Source of the DNA: Buxus sempervirens
Lineage: Eukaryota > Streptophyta > Magnoliopsida > Buxales > Buxaceae
Direction of reading: 5' to 3'
NCBI GenBank assembly: GCA_947561395.2
Contig: OX387186.1
Coordinates: 48,131,220-48,195,219 of the forward strand
DNA: 64,000 nucleotides
The notes below the pieces were generated by a model that was given only the letters and a program-made list of their open reading frames with translations, did no database searches and had not been told where the DNA came from. Positions 14,035 through 25,930 of this stretch are shown here, piece after piece. How positions within the stretch are numbered: the stretch's first letter is position 1; every line of letters begins with the position of its first letter. The position numbers and the translations under genes are program-made.

Positions 14035-14053
14035 GTCCCCAGCGGAGTCGCCA
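14035..14053 (-). promoter_or_regulatory. Primer binding site of element A
   Basis: On the minus strand it reads TGGCGACTCCGCTGGGGAC, two bases after the LTR end. It is of the type complementary to the 3' end of tRNA-Arg, as described for Ogre elements. Confidence 0.8.
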
Positions 14054-16122
14054 GTTGTGAGACATGGGAAAAATCACCGGGATGATTCCCCTTCGTCAAC
14101 ATACGGGGCTCAACATAAAAAGTTGGAGAGTTGCCACCATTCAGATTTTTGAGGTGTGAATGGACACCAAAAGATTCAAAAATAAGCAAAAAAAGCTAAA
14201 AGGCAAATTCTAGAGTAAAAATAACTCTACTTGAAAATCAAATCCAGAGATGGGGAAGGGGATTAGATTATGAACTGGGGAAGGTGTTAGGCACCCCCAT
14301 TCACCCACACAAGGTGGTTGCCAAGTATTTGTTCATGCAGAAAAGATAAGAAAGCTTGCTAAAAATCATTAAAAACCTTGAAAAAGGACAAATGTATGAT
14401 ATCTTCACATGAAGATCCAAATGAATTCCAGATCCTCTTTTATGTCAATATCATTTCTGGAATATCAACAATAAATGGAAATCAAAGCAAAGATTGCACA
14501 AAACCAAGTTGAGTCAAATCCGGAAAATTCGGTAAAAGATAATGCCATTTGTCTTGAAATCATTCAAATCCAATTTTAAATTGAATCAAACCAAATTCAT
14601 TTGAAAGATTATGGTAAATAAGAGACTCATGCAAAATTTTGATTGAATCCGGTTGAAATCCTAGGAGTTATGCCTCCTTTAAAATTGCTGCTGGAGATGA
14701 TTAAAAGTGGCAAGTAGGCAAGTTTGGAAAATCACCTAGCAAAATCGGCTCCATATAAATTCATGAAATTTGGTGTGAGTGAAGTCTGTATGGCCATATT
14801 TCAAATGAAACTAGCTTCATACAAAAATTCATTCGGATGTGCCTTGGTGGTCTCCCGAACAGGCCCCGAAGATCACAGATTTACCCAGAAAAGTGCTGTT
14901 GACCAGCTCTGAGTAAATTTGTTGCTCACGACACAAATGGAGTCAAAAAATTATGAAACCAATTGGATTTGAAAATAGACTCATAAAGGAGTGCCCAAAA
15001 ACAAAAATACTCAAATTTGATTTAAGGCGAACACATGGCGCTCGGTCGAAGTGACAGGTTCCGTATTCAGATCTGAATTGACCTATCAACTTCGACAGAG
15101 AGGTGTCAAAAATATGCTCTAAAGAAATTAATGACATTTGGCAGACATAAACTAGACAGCCTCACGTTTCCCATGGTTCTAGAATCACTCCAAAATTCAT
15201 CCGGACGATGAAGTTATGAGTGTCCAAAGTCGGGGTACAGTTGCTGTCAAGTTAAGCCATTTTTGAAGAAAACCAACTCCAAATAGTGATAAAGTGTGTG
15301 TGATCCGTGCAAGATTAATCAAAATCCTTTGAAAATCATTTGAAAACATTCCAGAATTGCTTGGGGCTATTTATTTCAGATTTATCACAATAAACGCAAT
15401 AAATCCAAAATATGAGCCTATCCCGCCAAAATCACGTGCCATGTATGTGTATGTGTAAAAATCATTCCAATAACATAGCAAAGATAGCATGCATTCATAT
15501 CAATCAAAATAGGGTTCTACAACAACCTAGGGTTCCGTTCCATTATCGTTTCTCTTAGTTCTCTCTCCCCGTTAAACACGGTTCTTCAAGATAATTTTGG
15601 GATACTTTGAATATGAAAGGGTTTCCATAGAATCACAAGGCTTATAGCATGCATTTGGATCAATAAAAAAGGATCTAGAACACCCTAGGGTTCCGTTCCA
15701 TTATCGTTTCCCTTAGTTCTGTCTCCCCGTTAAACACGGTTCTTCAAGATAATCTTGGGGTACTTTGAATATAGAACGGTTTACACAGATTCAAAAGGCT
15801 TATTCAAAAGAGGTTCTAGAACTAGGATCAATCCCAAGTCTCGTTTCTCCTAGATCTTGCCTTCACGTTTTACGGCTAGGGAGAGTCTTGAGATACTTTG
15901 AGCCGGGGAAGGGTTTTCATACACACATCAAGGCCTTATTCTACAGATAGGTAGAAGAAGAGATCTAGATCTAGAAATGTAAAAACAAAAAATGAAAAAG
16001 AGGTTTGAGGCTTACCTGGGTTCTGGAAGCACTTCCGCAGCGGTTTCCCTCTTCTCTTGGAGTTCTTCTTGGCAAAAGTTCTTGACAAGAGTTGTTGGCC
16101 ATTTGCTTAAGGAGGAGCCTCC

Positions 16123-16130
16123 TATTTATA
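16123..16130 (-). promoter_or_regulatory. TATA box of element A LTR
   Basis: TATAAATA on the minus strand inside GCCTATAAATAGGAGG. The same block is present in both LTRs of element B. Palindrome cluster 2 lies about 170-310 bp upstream. Confidence 0.7.
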
Positions 16131-16296
16131 GGCAAAGGCTAGGGTTAGGGTTGGTGAGATGGTAGGCACAACATAAGGTCCATAGCCCACCAACCTTAAC
16201 CCTAAGGCTATTTCCGAGATTTCCACCCATTTAATGAGGGATATGATGGTAAAAGGTGAAAGCTCTCAGAAAACCCTAATTTTGAGCAAAACTAAT

Positions 16297-16438
16297 GTAT
16301 CCGACATGTCAGGTCGGATACACTAGTGCCTATGTGTATCCGACATATGTTGCCGGGTACATTAAGGGCTAATTGTATCCGGCACTTTCCATCGGATACG
16401 AAGAAATACGCTTGTATCCGACCTGAGTTGCCGGATAC
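16297..16438. repeat. Palindrome cluster 2 (element A LTR), 4 units
   Basis: Four inverted repeats with arms such as GTATCCGAC and GTCGGATAC, about 35-45 bp apart, upstream of the LTR TATA box on the minus strand. Confidence 0.85.
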
Positions 16439-16919
16439 AAGGAAAAAACTCATTTTCTCAAATTTTGTGTTCGTTTCCAAGGAGATAGTGATTTTTACTG
16501 ATTATTAATCATTTTTACTGTGGGAGAAAGCAAAAAGAGGAGAAGAGAAGGGGATTTTTTGTTGCTTTAGAATTGTGGGGGGGGGGGGGTGGCCCCCCTT
16601 TTATAGTTGAAAAAAATGACAAAAAGTGAATTTTAATCACCTTTTGTAACTGAATTTTAATTTCATGTTTAACATAACTCAAACTTAAATATTTTTTATT
16701 CTTATCTCTCCAACTCATCTTATCCTACGAATGTGGTTAGTAATTTTTGTTCATTTTTTATTTATTTTAATCTTAATATTCTTTTAAGTTTTATCATTAT
16801 TTTATTCTTAAGATTTGTTTGTTAGAAGATGTAGACACCCCAAATTGCACAAACAATCATCAAAAATCATTATCGCCTTGAAAGCCAACACAAAAATTGA
16901 AGAAAATGAATTTTTACTC

Positions 16920-17022
16920 GTATCCAGTGACAAATACCGGATACAAGCAATCCTTAGTATATCTGGTATTATATACCGGATACATTAAGACCCTTGTGTA
17001 TCCGGCCTGACATGCCGGATAT
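16920..17022. repeat. Palindrome cluster 3 (element B 5' LTR), 3 units
   Basis: Three inverted repeats, the middle one TATCTGGTATTATATACCGGATA, about 170-270 bp upstream of the LTR TATA box. Repeated in the 3' LTR at 37,301-37,403. Confidence 0.88.
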
Positions 17023-17189
17023 GCTAGTTTTGCTCAAAATTAGGGTTTTCCGAGAGTTTTCACATTTTACCATCATGTCCTTCATTAAATAAAGGGAAAT
17101 CTCGGAAATAGCCATAGGGTTAAGGATGGTGGGCTATAGACATTATGTTGTGTCTACCATTCTCACCAACCCTAACCCTAGCCTTTGCC

Positions 17190-17197
17190 TATAAATA
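17190..17197 (+). promoter_or_regulatory. TATA box of element B 5' LTR
   Basis: TATAAATA in the context GCCTATAAATAGGAGG, kept in the 3' LTR (37,571-37,578) and in the LTR of A. Transcription would start roughly 30 bp further on. Confidence 0.7.
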
Positions 17198-19110
17198 GGA
17201 GGCTCCTCCTTAAGCAAATGGCCATTAACTCTTGTTTTGAATTCTCGCCAAGAAGAACTCCAAGAGAAGAAGAAAACCGCTGCGGGATCGCATCCAGAAC
17301 CCAGGTAAGCCTCAAACTTTTCTTTTATTTTCTGTTTTAACATTCCTAGATCTAGATCTCTTCTTCTACCTTTCTGTAGAATAAGGCCTTCTTTGTGTGT
17401 GAAAATCCTTCCCCGGCTCAAAGTATCTCAAGACTCCCCCTAGCCGTAAAACGTGGAGGCGGGATCTAGGAGAAACGAGACTGGGGATTGACCCTAGTAC
17501 TAGAACCTATGTAGCATAAAGCCTTTTGATTGATTGTAAACCGTTTCATATTCAAAGTACCCTTGATTATCTTGAAGAACCGTGTTTAACGGGGAGAGAG
17601 AACAGAGGAAAACAATAATGGAATGGAACCCTAGGCTGTTTAGAACCATATTTTGATGAATATGTATGCATGCTATTGATCTTGTTTGGCTTTTCACACT
17701 TGCACATACATATCACTATTTTGGCGGGATAGGCTCACATTTGGGGATTTATTACATTCATTGTGATAAATCTCAAATAAATGGCCTCAATCAATTCTGG
17801 AATGTCTTTGGATGATTTTGAAAGGTTTTGTGTTCATCTTGCACGAATTGCACATACTTTGTCACATTTTTGCATTGTTTTTCTCCAAAAAGGGTTTAGC
17901 TTGACAGCACCTGTACCCTTATTTCGGACACTCATAACTTCATCGTCCGGATGAATTTTGGAGCGATTCTAGAACCATGGGAAAGGTGAGGCTGTCTAGT
18001 TTATGTCCACAAAATTTCATTAATTTCTATCAAACGGATTTTTGACACCTCTCTGTCGAAGTTGATTGGACAGTTCAGGTTTAAATATGGAACTTGTCAC
18101 TTCGACGGAGCGCCATGTGTTCGTTTTAAATCCGATTCGAGTGATTTTTGTTTCTGGGTACTCCTTTATGAGTCTATTTTTAAATCCAGTTGGTTTCATA
18201 ATTGTTTGACTCCGTTTGAATTATTGGTAACAGATTTTCTTAGAGCTGCTCATTAGTACTTTTCTGGGCAAATCTGTGATCTTCGGGGCCTGTTCGGGAG
18301 ACCACCCAAGGCACATCCGAATGAGTTTTTGTATGAGGCTAGTTTCTTTTGAACTATGGCCATACAAACTTCAATCACACCAAATTTCGTGGGTTTTTAT
18401 GGAGTGGATTTTTCTAGGTGATTTTCCAAAGTTGCCTACTTGTTGCTTTTAATCATCCCCAGCAGCAACTTTAAAGGAGCATAACTCCTAGGATTTCAAC
18501 CGGATTGACTTGAAATTTTGCATGAGTCCCTTATTTACTAAGATCTTTCAAATGGATTTGGTTTGGTTCAATTTAAAATTGGATTTGAATTATTTCAAGA
18601 CAAATGGCACTACTTTTTACCAAATTTCTCGGATTTGCCTCAACTTGGTTTTGTGCAACTTTTGCTATGATTTCCATCTTTTTGTGATATTCCAGAAGTG
18701 ATATTGACATAAGAGAAGATATAAAATCCATTTGGATCTTCATGTGAATATATCATACACTTGTTCCTTTTTTAAGGCTTTTCATGATTTTTTAGCAAGC
18801 TTCCTATTTTCTTTTAGCATGAACAAACACTTGGCAACCACCTTGTGTGGGTGAATGGAGGTGCCTAACACCTTCCCCCGTTCATAATCTAATCCCCTTA
18901 CCCTTCTCTGGATTTGATTTTCAAGTAGGGTTATTTTTACCCTAGAATTTGCCTTTTAGCACTTTTTTGCTATTTTTGCTTATTTTAATTCTTTTGGTGT
19001 CCATTCACACCCCAAAATTCTGAATGGTGGTGACTCTCCCATTTTTTGCGTCGATCCCCATGTGTTGACGGAGGGATGATCATTCCGGTGATTTTTCCAT
19101 GTCTCACAAC

Positions 19111-19129
19111 TGACGACTCTGCTGGGGAC
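19111..19129 (+). promoter_or_regulatory. Primer binding site of element B
   Basis: TGACGACTCTGCTGGGGAC, two bases after the LTR end; tRNA-Arg type, with two differences from the site in element A. Confidence 0.82.
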
Positions 19130-20177
19130 TTGTGGATTTAAGCCATTTTGTGTATTTGTTCATGCTTTTTTATTTATATTGAATGCTTGCTATTTTAATT
19201 TTTTTATTTGTGCATGTTGTTGTATTCTAAATCTTATTGGGATGCTTTTAAATTCTACATTGATAAAGGCATGTGTATATGGTTGGATTATGCTTAGGAT
19301 TATGTTTAGGGCCTTACCTTGTTGTGCATGCCTACTTGTTTTTTTCCTACCTTGTTTTAGGAGGTTTTTAGTGCCATGTTTTGAGCATGAGAATAAAGTG
19401 CAAAAATCCAATAGCTCAATGTATATTTTTGGGGTTCCCAAGCATGTTTTCCCCCAATTCAAACCTTTCTTGTGCCATATTTTAGGTATTAAATTTCTAG
19501 GCTTTGATTTGGGTATGAATGAAGCATGTTGAGTACCAAAGATGAAGAATACAAAATCTGAAAATTCAGTAGATATTTTGGGCTTCTTCAAGCATGTTTT
19601 CCTCAACAAAACACCTCTTGTACAATACATTTAGGTGCTATATCTTTAGGCTTGGGTTTGGGCATAAAACAATGTCACTTGAAAAAAAAAATGAAGAACA
19701 AAAAATCTGGAAATTTCAGTGTATATTTTTGGGGTTTTCAAGCAAGTTTCAACCATCAAAACCTTTCTTATATCATGTCAAGTAGTTGCTAAAATTTTTA
19801 GGCTTCAACTTGGGTAGAAATGGTACACTTTGAGCATGAAAAAGAGCATGAAAATCTGGAATTTTAGGGAATGCTTTTGGGTTTCAAGCATGCTTCCATG
19901 GTTTAATTGTTGTTTGCGCCAAATAACATGTTTGTATACCACCTTTTGGGCATGTAATATTTTTTGCATATTTGGTTGCTTTGGTTCTCTTGCTTGCTTG
20001 TATTTAGCTTCATTATATTGTCATATGTGCCTTGGCTTGAAATTGAATGCATGGCTACGAAAAAGAGTGGCAAGGGGCTGGGACATTGTGAATGTTACCA
20101 CAATTTTAAATTGCACTTGAGCACAATAAACACTTTGCACAACCTACCCTTTCACCTATAGGAAGTTGAACCATGAA

Positions 20178-20300
20178 TGTGTGTAGCTTGGCGCACCGAG
20201 GTCGTGACTTCGGAAAGCAAAAGTGAAAACATTTACCTTAGAATTTGAGTCAATGATGTTATGACAATGAGATCTGTGATTCGATTCCGGGCATCACTAG
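20178..20300 (+). repeat. tRNA-like or SINE-like patch in the leader
   Basis: TAGCTTGGCGCACCGAGG resembles a Pol III A box, and GTGATTCGATTCCGGGCATC, about 90 bp further on, resembles a B box (consensus GGTTCGANTCC). The same patch is in the leader of A (12,884-13,010, reversed), so it predates the split of the two copies. It may be an old tRNA-derived SINE or chance. Confidence 0.3.
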
Positions 20301-20651
20301 ACTTGAATTCTAAGTTACCAATTAAGCCAAAACCCAAAAACCATACGCTTGAAGGTGGAGGAACACGTTTTCAGCTAAAAGTACACAATTGCGTTTGGGG
20401 AATTGGGTGTAAATGTGGGAAGGCCGTTTGCATGTTCTACAGGCCAAGGTACACTATGAATGCCATATTGAAGGTAATACAAGGTGGCAAGGTAAACCCA
20501 TTTTCTTTTCATGAATTTCGGGATTCTGCAAGTATGATGTCCAAGCCCAATTTGGGGCAAGTTTTGAAGGTCAAATTAAGGTGAACATCAAGTGGGAATG
20601 AAAAAAAACCTAATCTGGTGAAAAAATGAGTCAAAAATGGCCATTTCGGCA

Positions 20652-20794
20652 TTAACCAGTAACTCAGGCCTGTTAAGAACAATTATCTTCATATCCGGTA
20701 CATATTACCGGATACAAAGGATTATGCGGTATCCAGTCATTGTTGCCGGATACAATAAGACATATCCTTATCCGGTATTTAATACCGGATATAT
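20652..20794. repeat. Palindrome cluster 4 (element B leader), 4 units
   Basis: Three clear units (such as TATCCGGTATTTAATACCGGATA) and one degraded unit at 20,652-20,676. It is the counterpart of cluster 1 in element A. Confidence 0.85.
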
Positions 20795-21089
20795 GCAGAA
20801 AATGCATAAATTGGCTTTTTCAGCCCGAATTTTCAAACTTAAGATGCCTAAACACTGTGGATAATCCTTAGGCACCCCAAAGAAAATATAAAAATGTTTC
20901 AAAAAAAATAATATAAAAAAAATAAATAAAAAATATATTCTTGTAAGATTAAACATAATGTTGAAATTCAAAGAGCAAGCTAAGGTGTCATATTTTTTAA
21001 TATCAACTCAATTCAAACATGTGTCAGTCAAACTTTTGAACTTGAAAACTGAGAAAATTCAGCAAATTTGAAAAAAAAAAAAAAAAAGA

Positions 21090-21850
21090 AACCTTTGGTT
21101 GGTTATTTTTATCAATCAAATCAAAACATTTGTGGGACACTTGGAAGCCCTAAAAAATTCCAAGAAACCTTTGGTTGGTTATTTCTATCAATCAAATCAA
21201 AACATTTGTCGGACACTTGGAAGCCCTAGAAAATTCCAAGAAACCTTTGGTTGGTTATTTTTATCAATCAAATCAAAACATTTGTGGGACACTTGGAAGC
21301 CTTAGAATATTCCAAGAAACCTTTGGTTAGTTATTTTTATCAATCAAATCAAAACATTTGTGGGACACTTGGAAGCCCTAGAATATTCCAAGAAACCTTT
21401 GGTTGGTTATTTTTATCAATCAAATCAAAACATTTGTGGGACACTTGGAAGCCCTAGAATATTCCAAGAAACCTTTGGTTGGTTATTTTTATCAATCAAA
21501 TCAAAACATTTGTGGGACACTTGGAAGCCCTAGAATATTCCAAGAAACCTTTGGTTGGTTATTTTTATCAATCAAATCAAAACATGTGTGGGACACTTGG
21601 AAGCCCTAGAATATTCCATGAAAACCTTTGGTTGGTTATTTTTATCAATCAAATCAAAACATGTGTGGGACGCTTGGAAGCCCTAGAATATTCCATGAAA
21701 ACCTTGGTTGGTTATTTTTATCAATCAAATCAAAAAAAATGGGACCTTTGGAAGCCCTAAAATGTTCCATAAAAACCCTTGGTTGGTCCTTTTCGTACCA
21801 ATCAAATCAAAAATCTGCGGGACCCTTGGAAGCCCTAAAATATTCCAACA
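21090..21850. repeat. 76-bp tandem repeat, about 10 copies (element B leader)
   Basis: Head-to-tail units beginning near 21,090, 21,166, 21,242, 21,318, 21,394, 21,470, 21,546, 21,622, 21,698 and 21,774. The inner copies are almost identical and the last three drift. Three units (228 bp) make a whole number of codons, so overlapping open frames arise in all + frames; these are by-products of the repeat. Confidence 0.95.
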
Positions 21851-22049
21851 CACCAAAAAATAAAAAAAAATAAACAAAAACAAAAAAGAGAACAAATAAA
21901 TCCGGACTTGTGTTCACTTAAACCATTTATCTACATTTATAGGTGTATGACTCAGATTAAATGGGAGCTGACATGTTTCTTTGCTTTTCCTGATCCAGGT
22001 ACAATTATTTGCAACCATTGCTCCCGTAACCAGATCTAAAGCCAGAGCC

Positions 22050-24232
22050 ATGAACACTGAAGAGAACCAAGCCCAAGCTACTGTCCCCGCTCAAGACTTT
22101 GCTCAGCTGCAGGAGCAAGTGGCTGGTCTGGCCAAGATGCTGGGAGACTTACTGGCGACTCAGGCCCAACAGGCCCAGGCCCAAAATCAAGCGTCAACTT
22201 CTCATCAGGCACCACCACCGCAGGCCTACATGCCGCCTCCGGCTCAACCCATGCCTGAGCCCATTTCTGAACCAGTCCCTGAACCCATTCTGATCAGGGA
22301 AAATACAGCAGAATCAGAGAAAGAGTTGGAGAAAGAAAAGGCCAGAGAAGAAATGGAAAAGAAAATTCTGCTCAGAATAAAAAGGATCTAGGAAGAGCTA
22401 AAGGAAGTGAAGGCAGGAAGCAGCCATGGAGGCACCACCTTCGAGGATCTGTGCATGTACCCTGATGTATGTCTACCGGCCAAGTTCAAGTGCCCGGACT
22501 TCGACAAGTTCGATGGCACAGGCTACCCCATGAGCCATTTAAAATACCCCATGAGCCATTTAAAATTATACTTCGGGGCCCTATGCCAATTTGGCCAGGA
22601 TGACGGCATATTAATCCAACTCTTCCAGAGTAATTTGACCGGGTCAGCTCTTAGGTGGTTTGCTACAGTGGACCATGGAAGGATCAGGAGATGGAAGGAT
22701 TTAGCTAATGCTTTCCTAGACCAATATAAATTCAACTAGGAGATCGTGCCAGACCGGTACGACATGATGAGGATGAGTAAAGGGAAAGATGAGCCGGTAC
22801 GACAGTACGCCAAGAGGTGGAGAGAGGCCGCCTCCCAGGTCAGACCACCTATGCAAGAACCGGAGATGATCTCCACGTTTATGGGCACACTGGGGCAACC
22901 CTTCTACAACCATCTGGTGGGTCAAATTACCACCACCTTTGCAGCCCTGGTGCAGGTGGCAAACCGGATCGAGGAAGGGTTCAGGTCAGGTAGGCTGATA
23001 GACTACTCTACTCTGACTGGGCAGTCTGATTCCTCTGCATCCATGGCCCAGAAGAAGGGAACCGGGTTCAAGAAGACAGGGGCCTGAAAAGAATGAGAAG
23101 TGAATCTGGTCCAGGCTCCTCCAGCCAAAAAACCGCTCAATGTAAACATCTCGGCACCCCAGCAGGCCCAGCACTCTTATCAGACCCCACACAATGTCAA
23201 TTTCTCTCCCTCCGTGCCAGCTAACCCACGGAGGACTTTTTCCAAGAAAGAGAGGGAGGCCTGGTTCGCAGCAAGAAAGAACCGAGTCTTTACTCCCCTT
23301 CCGGTATCTCTTTCCCAATTATTGCCAACCCTGCTGAAAGGGGAATATGTGACCTTGAAGGAACCAAGCCCGAATGCCACTAAGGGGAGGAATTTTGATC
23401 CGGCAGTCACCTGTGACTTCCACATGGGTGCACCGGGGCACTCTACAGATGCTTGTTGGGTGTTGAAGCATGCAGTCCAGGACTTGTTGGACCAGAAGGC
23501 CTTGGTTTTTAACACTGCTGCACCCGCACCGTCCGGGAATAATATTGGGCAGAACCCTCTGCCTTACCACAATGGGGTAGACCCATCCAACTCCATCACG
23601 GCCATATCCACCACGAGAAAGGCCTTTGACCCATCTCAGCTTATAGCACCCGTGGGGACCACAGTCCAGGTCCATTTCTTCCAAGAGGAGGAGGAAGAGG
23701 AGATCAACATGGTCTCCCAAAAAAATAATAATCCTGCTGCTGAGGACATAAGCTCCTCTTTAAACCGGGTCTCTTCACTCATGGCCCAAATGAATACTGC
23801 AAGGCCTCCATTGGTCTTCAATTGCAGTCCACCCACTTATTCCCCATCCAAGCCATCCAAAGCTCCATTGGTCATCAACCTTGACCCCACCATTGCTTCC
23901 ATCACTTCTTCTGTCCCCGCAAAATCCAAACTTCAACCCTTGGTTGTAAATGTATAGCCAGCCCAGACTATCCCTAAACCGGCCCATACATCCCGGTCCA
24001 AACTCCAGCCACTAGTGGTTAACATCCCTAAATTAGCCTACTCTGAGGCCGCTATACCATGGAATTACAGCGAGGGAATCACGGCTACGGTTCCAGTGGT
24101 TAGGAACCCGAACCAGGAGGAGGTTAACCTCATGATGAGGTCCGGGAGATGTGCAAGGGGTGAAGAGAAAGAAAAGGAGACAGAGGCAGAGAAAGAGAAA
24201 AAAGAAAATGAAGAAAAAAGAAAACAAAAATG
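22050..24232 (+). pseudogene. Element B gag region
   Basis: Starts MNTEENQAQA at 22,050. A Q/A-rich then P/E-rich N-terminus leads into the retrotransposon gag domain (22,510-22,930), a P/Q-rich linker, a zinc-knuckle-like CDFHMGAPGHSTDAC motif near 23,410, and a charged Glu/Lys-rich tail. It is closely related to gag of A (9,338-11,415). Broken fossil. Confidence 0.85.
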
Positions 24233-24242
24233 AAAAAACAAA

Positions 24243-25079
24243 GTGGGAGAAGACACCCCCCAGGGTGCAGAAAATGAGGCAGCCGACCTCATAAAAATCA
24301 TAAAAAAAAGTGAATTCAATCTTGTGGATCTGCTGAACAAGGTCCCGGCCCAGATTTCAATACTGGGCCTTTTGCTGAATTCCGAAAAGCACAGGGATGC
24401 ATTGTTAAGGGTGCTACAGAGTGCACACGTATCCCAGACCATTGATCCAGACCAGCTTGGTAAAATGATCGGTCCAATCTTATCACATAATGTGATAAGT
24501 TTCTCAGAGGGTGAGATCAGCCCAGGTGGGTGCTATCACGTTGACCCTTTGCACATCACAGTGCATTGTAAAGGCTGCATGATTGCACGGGTACTAATTG
24601 ACAACGGGTCGGCGTTAAACGTTTGCCCGTTAATCACTTTTACCAAGCTGGGTCTGGATCAGTCTAGGATCAAGCAGAATGGGAGAATAGTGAGGGTTTT
24701 TGATAGCTCCAAGACCCACTCCCTAGGGGAGATTGAACTGCCGGTCACAATCGGGCCGAATATCTTTAACATCACATTTGAGGTGATGGATATACCTGCA
24801 GCCTTCAATCTGCTCCTAGGAAAGCCGTGGATACATTCGGCTAGGGCAATACCATCCATGCTCCACCAAAGGGTGAAATATGTAAGAGGGCAAAGGGTGA
24901 TAACAGTCCTAGCCGAAAACTTGGTACCTCCTATAGTGTCACCTGATGTACCCCTAATCAATGTGGACTTGACTGTCGACAAGATTGCGTTTCACTCATT
25001 TCAGTTCGAGACGGTCAATTACATACCTGGGGGTGCGAGAAAGAAAAAAGAAATGGGACCACTACTGAGAAAATGGTGA
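24243..25079 (+). pseudogene. Element B protease region
   Basis: Retropepsin-like domain with the active-site block LIDNGSALNV and the LLGKPWIH block, as in element A. In Ogre elements protease and RT are known to be separated by an intron or frame change; whether that applies here cannot be told from the sequence. Confidence 0.8.
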
Positions 25080-25930
25080 AGAAAGTGATGGAAAAATACC
25101 ACTTTCACCCGGGGAAAGGCCTGGGAATCAATTTGCAGGGAATGGTGGAGCCAATCACGGCTAAGAAACTGATCCCCAAAGTAGGGTTGGGCTTCAAGCC
25201 CAGAGGTTGGAGGAGAATAAAGCATGAGGAAGGAGAGAGCAAAAGCAAAGGAAAGATCCCGCATCTGAGGGTGAATTTTCCAAGATCCTCCTATACAATC
25301 CAACTGTCTCCTCCTATGGACCAGTCAAAACCTCCTTACCACAACATCAATCCATTTCAAAAGCCTTTTGTTTCGGCCTTGCAACCCTATAACCCATCTC
25401 CAATACTGGGAGCAGTGGATGGGCCTGAGCCACAACCAGAGCAGCCGACAGACTTCTCTGAAGATGTGGAGGCTTTCTTCGCCATTGGTGAAGGCGAGAA
25501 AACTGGTAGTGACAACGAGCTACCATTCATTGACTGGGCTGCAGTAAAGATTCCGGATGAGGTTATATCTGGACTGGGCCCCGTAGCAGAAAAGGGCAGT
25601 ACCCACCCGGTGATGATGGCATCGGACGCGGGGCTTGAGGAGCAGGCTTTCCCTATTTCCCCTGCTCCCCAAAATTTTATGTTAAACAATTGGGAGGAAA
25701 CTCCCCTTACCTTTGAAGCAGCGTTTGTTCGGCAAACTAACGCAGCTTCCAAAAAAAAAACTCCAATAGTGGATTGCCATTTCCCTGAAGGTTCTAATGG
25801 GCCTTCGTCTTCAGGGGAATTATGTTTAGAAGGCTCACAAAAAACCCAAAAAGATTTTTCTATTTTTTCTAAAAAATTTAATTTTTTCAAAAAGGTCCAA
25901 CCACTTATGAACCATATAATCAGACCGAAT
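25073..25930 (+). pseudogene. Element B G-patch-like segment and linker
   Basis: Begins with a G-patch-like motif (HPGKGLGINLQG) in the first 30 residues, followed by a Pro-rich and then acidic linker (FSEDVEAFFAIGEGE) that leads to the RT region. G-patch domains bind RNA or RNA helicases in host and retroviral proteins; the role here is not known. Confidence 0.6.

Larger units (their letters stand above)
11416..14055 (-). other. Element A 5' leader
   Basis: About 2.6 kb between gag and the LTR with no convincing gene. It holds 76-bp tandem repeats (11,620-11,930), a palindrome cluster (12,187-12,328), a tRNA-like patch near 12,884-13,010 and a run of loosely repeated paragraphs (13,200-13,800) each carrying AACATGCTTGAAA-type and CCAGATTT-type words. 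All match, reversed, the leader of element B at 19,109-22,049. Tat/Ogre elements are known for long leaders. Confidence 0.75.
1..16829 (-). mobile_element. Element A: Tat/Ogre-type Ty3 LTR retrotransposon, 5' part
   Basis: A large Ty3/gypsy fossil read right to left: LTR (from 16,829 down to 14,056), primer site, long leader, gag, protease, RT with two RNase H domains, integrase, then 3' non-coding sequence up to the left edge. The second (archaeal-type) RNase H before integrase, the tRNA-Arg-type primer site and the great length place it in the Tat lineage near Ogre. Its 3' end and 3' LTR lie outside the window. The first 725 bases match, in reverse, the sequence just after the integrase of element B (29,271-29,990). 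Coding parts are broken, with about half a dozen interruptions, plus a 3.4-kb solo LTR inserted in the integrase. Element B interrupts its 5' LTR. Confidence 0.88.
14056..16829 (-). mobile_element. Element A 5' LTR, proximal part
   Basis: Read on the minus strand the LTR ends CATGTCTCACA at 14,056, next to the primer site. Between 14,056 and about 16,510 it is the reversed counterpart of B's LTR. A local tandem duplication with a 158-bp period (TTCCGTTCCATTATCG at 15,533 and 15,691) accounts for part of its extra length. The last 310 bases, up to where B is inserted, are AT-rich, contain a run of about 14 G near 16,576, and have no match in B's LTR; they may be A-specific LTR sequence continued at 39,435-40,068. 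Open frames here are not genes. Confidence 0.75.
16830..19108 (+). mobile_element. Element B 5' LTR
   Basis: 2,279 bp, TGTAGACACC...TCTCACA. Carries palindrome cluster 3 near its start, a TATA box at 17,190 and paragraphs shared with the LTR of A. Its open frames on either strand recur in the 3' LTR and have no protein-like content. Confidence 0.93.
19109..22049 (+). other. Element B 5' leader
   Basis: About 2.9 kb without a convincing gene. From left to right: loosely repeated paragraphs (19,380-19,900), a tRNA-like patch (20,178-20,300), an open stretch (20,261-20,584) with a cysteine cluster, palindrome cluster 4 and the 76-bp repeat array. The cysteine-bearing open stretch has a counterpart in A (12,659-12,919, minus strand), but the differences between the two change many amino acids, so coding is doubtful. 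Confidence 0.75.

Noticed and set aside
16136-16206. AGGGTTAGGGTTGG resembling telomere repeat
   Set aside because: Only two units, and the match is the ordinary LTR block shared by A and B (CCAACCCTAACCCTAGCC).
17143-19021. Frames inside the LTR that recur at 37,524-39,021
   Set aside because: They recur only because the LTR is repeated; the peptides carry no known motif.
21090-21850. Regularly spaced repeats resembling a CRISPR array
   Set aside because: Units are directly adjacent with no unique spacers, and this is plant nuclear DNA.
21099-21873. Series of overlapping 68-93 codon frames with repeated peptide
   Set aside because: They are produced by the 76-bp tandem repeat; 76 is not a multiple of 3, so all three frames stay open by chance. 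No start context or homologous protein.
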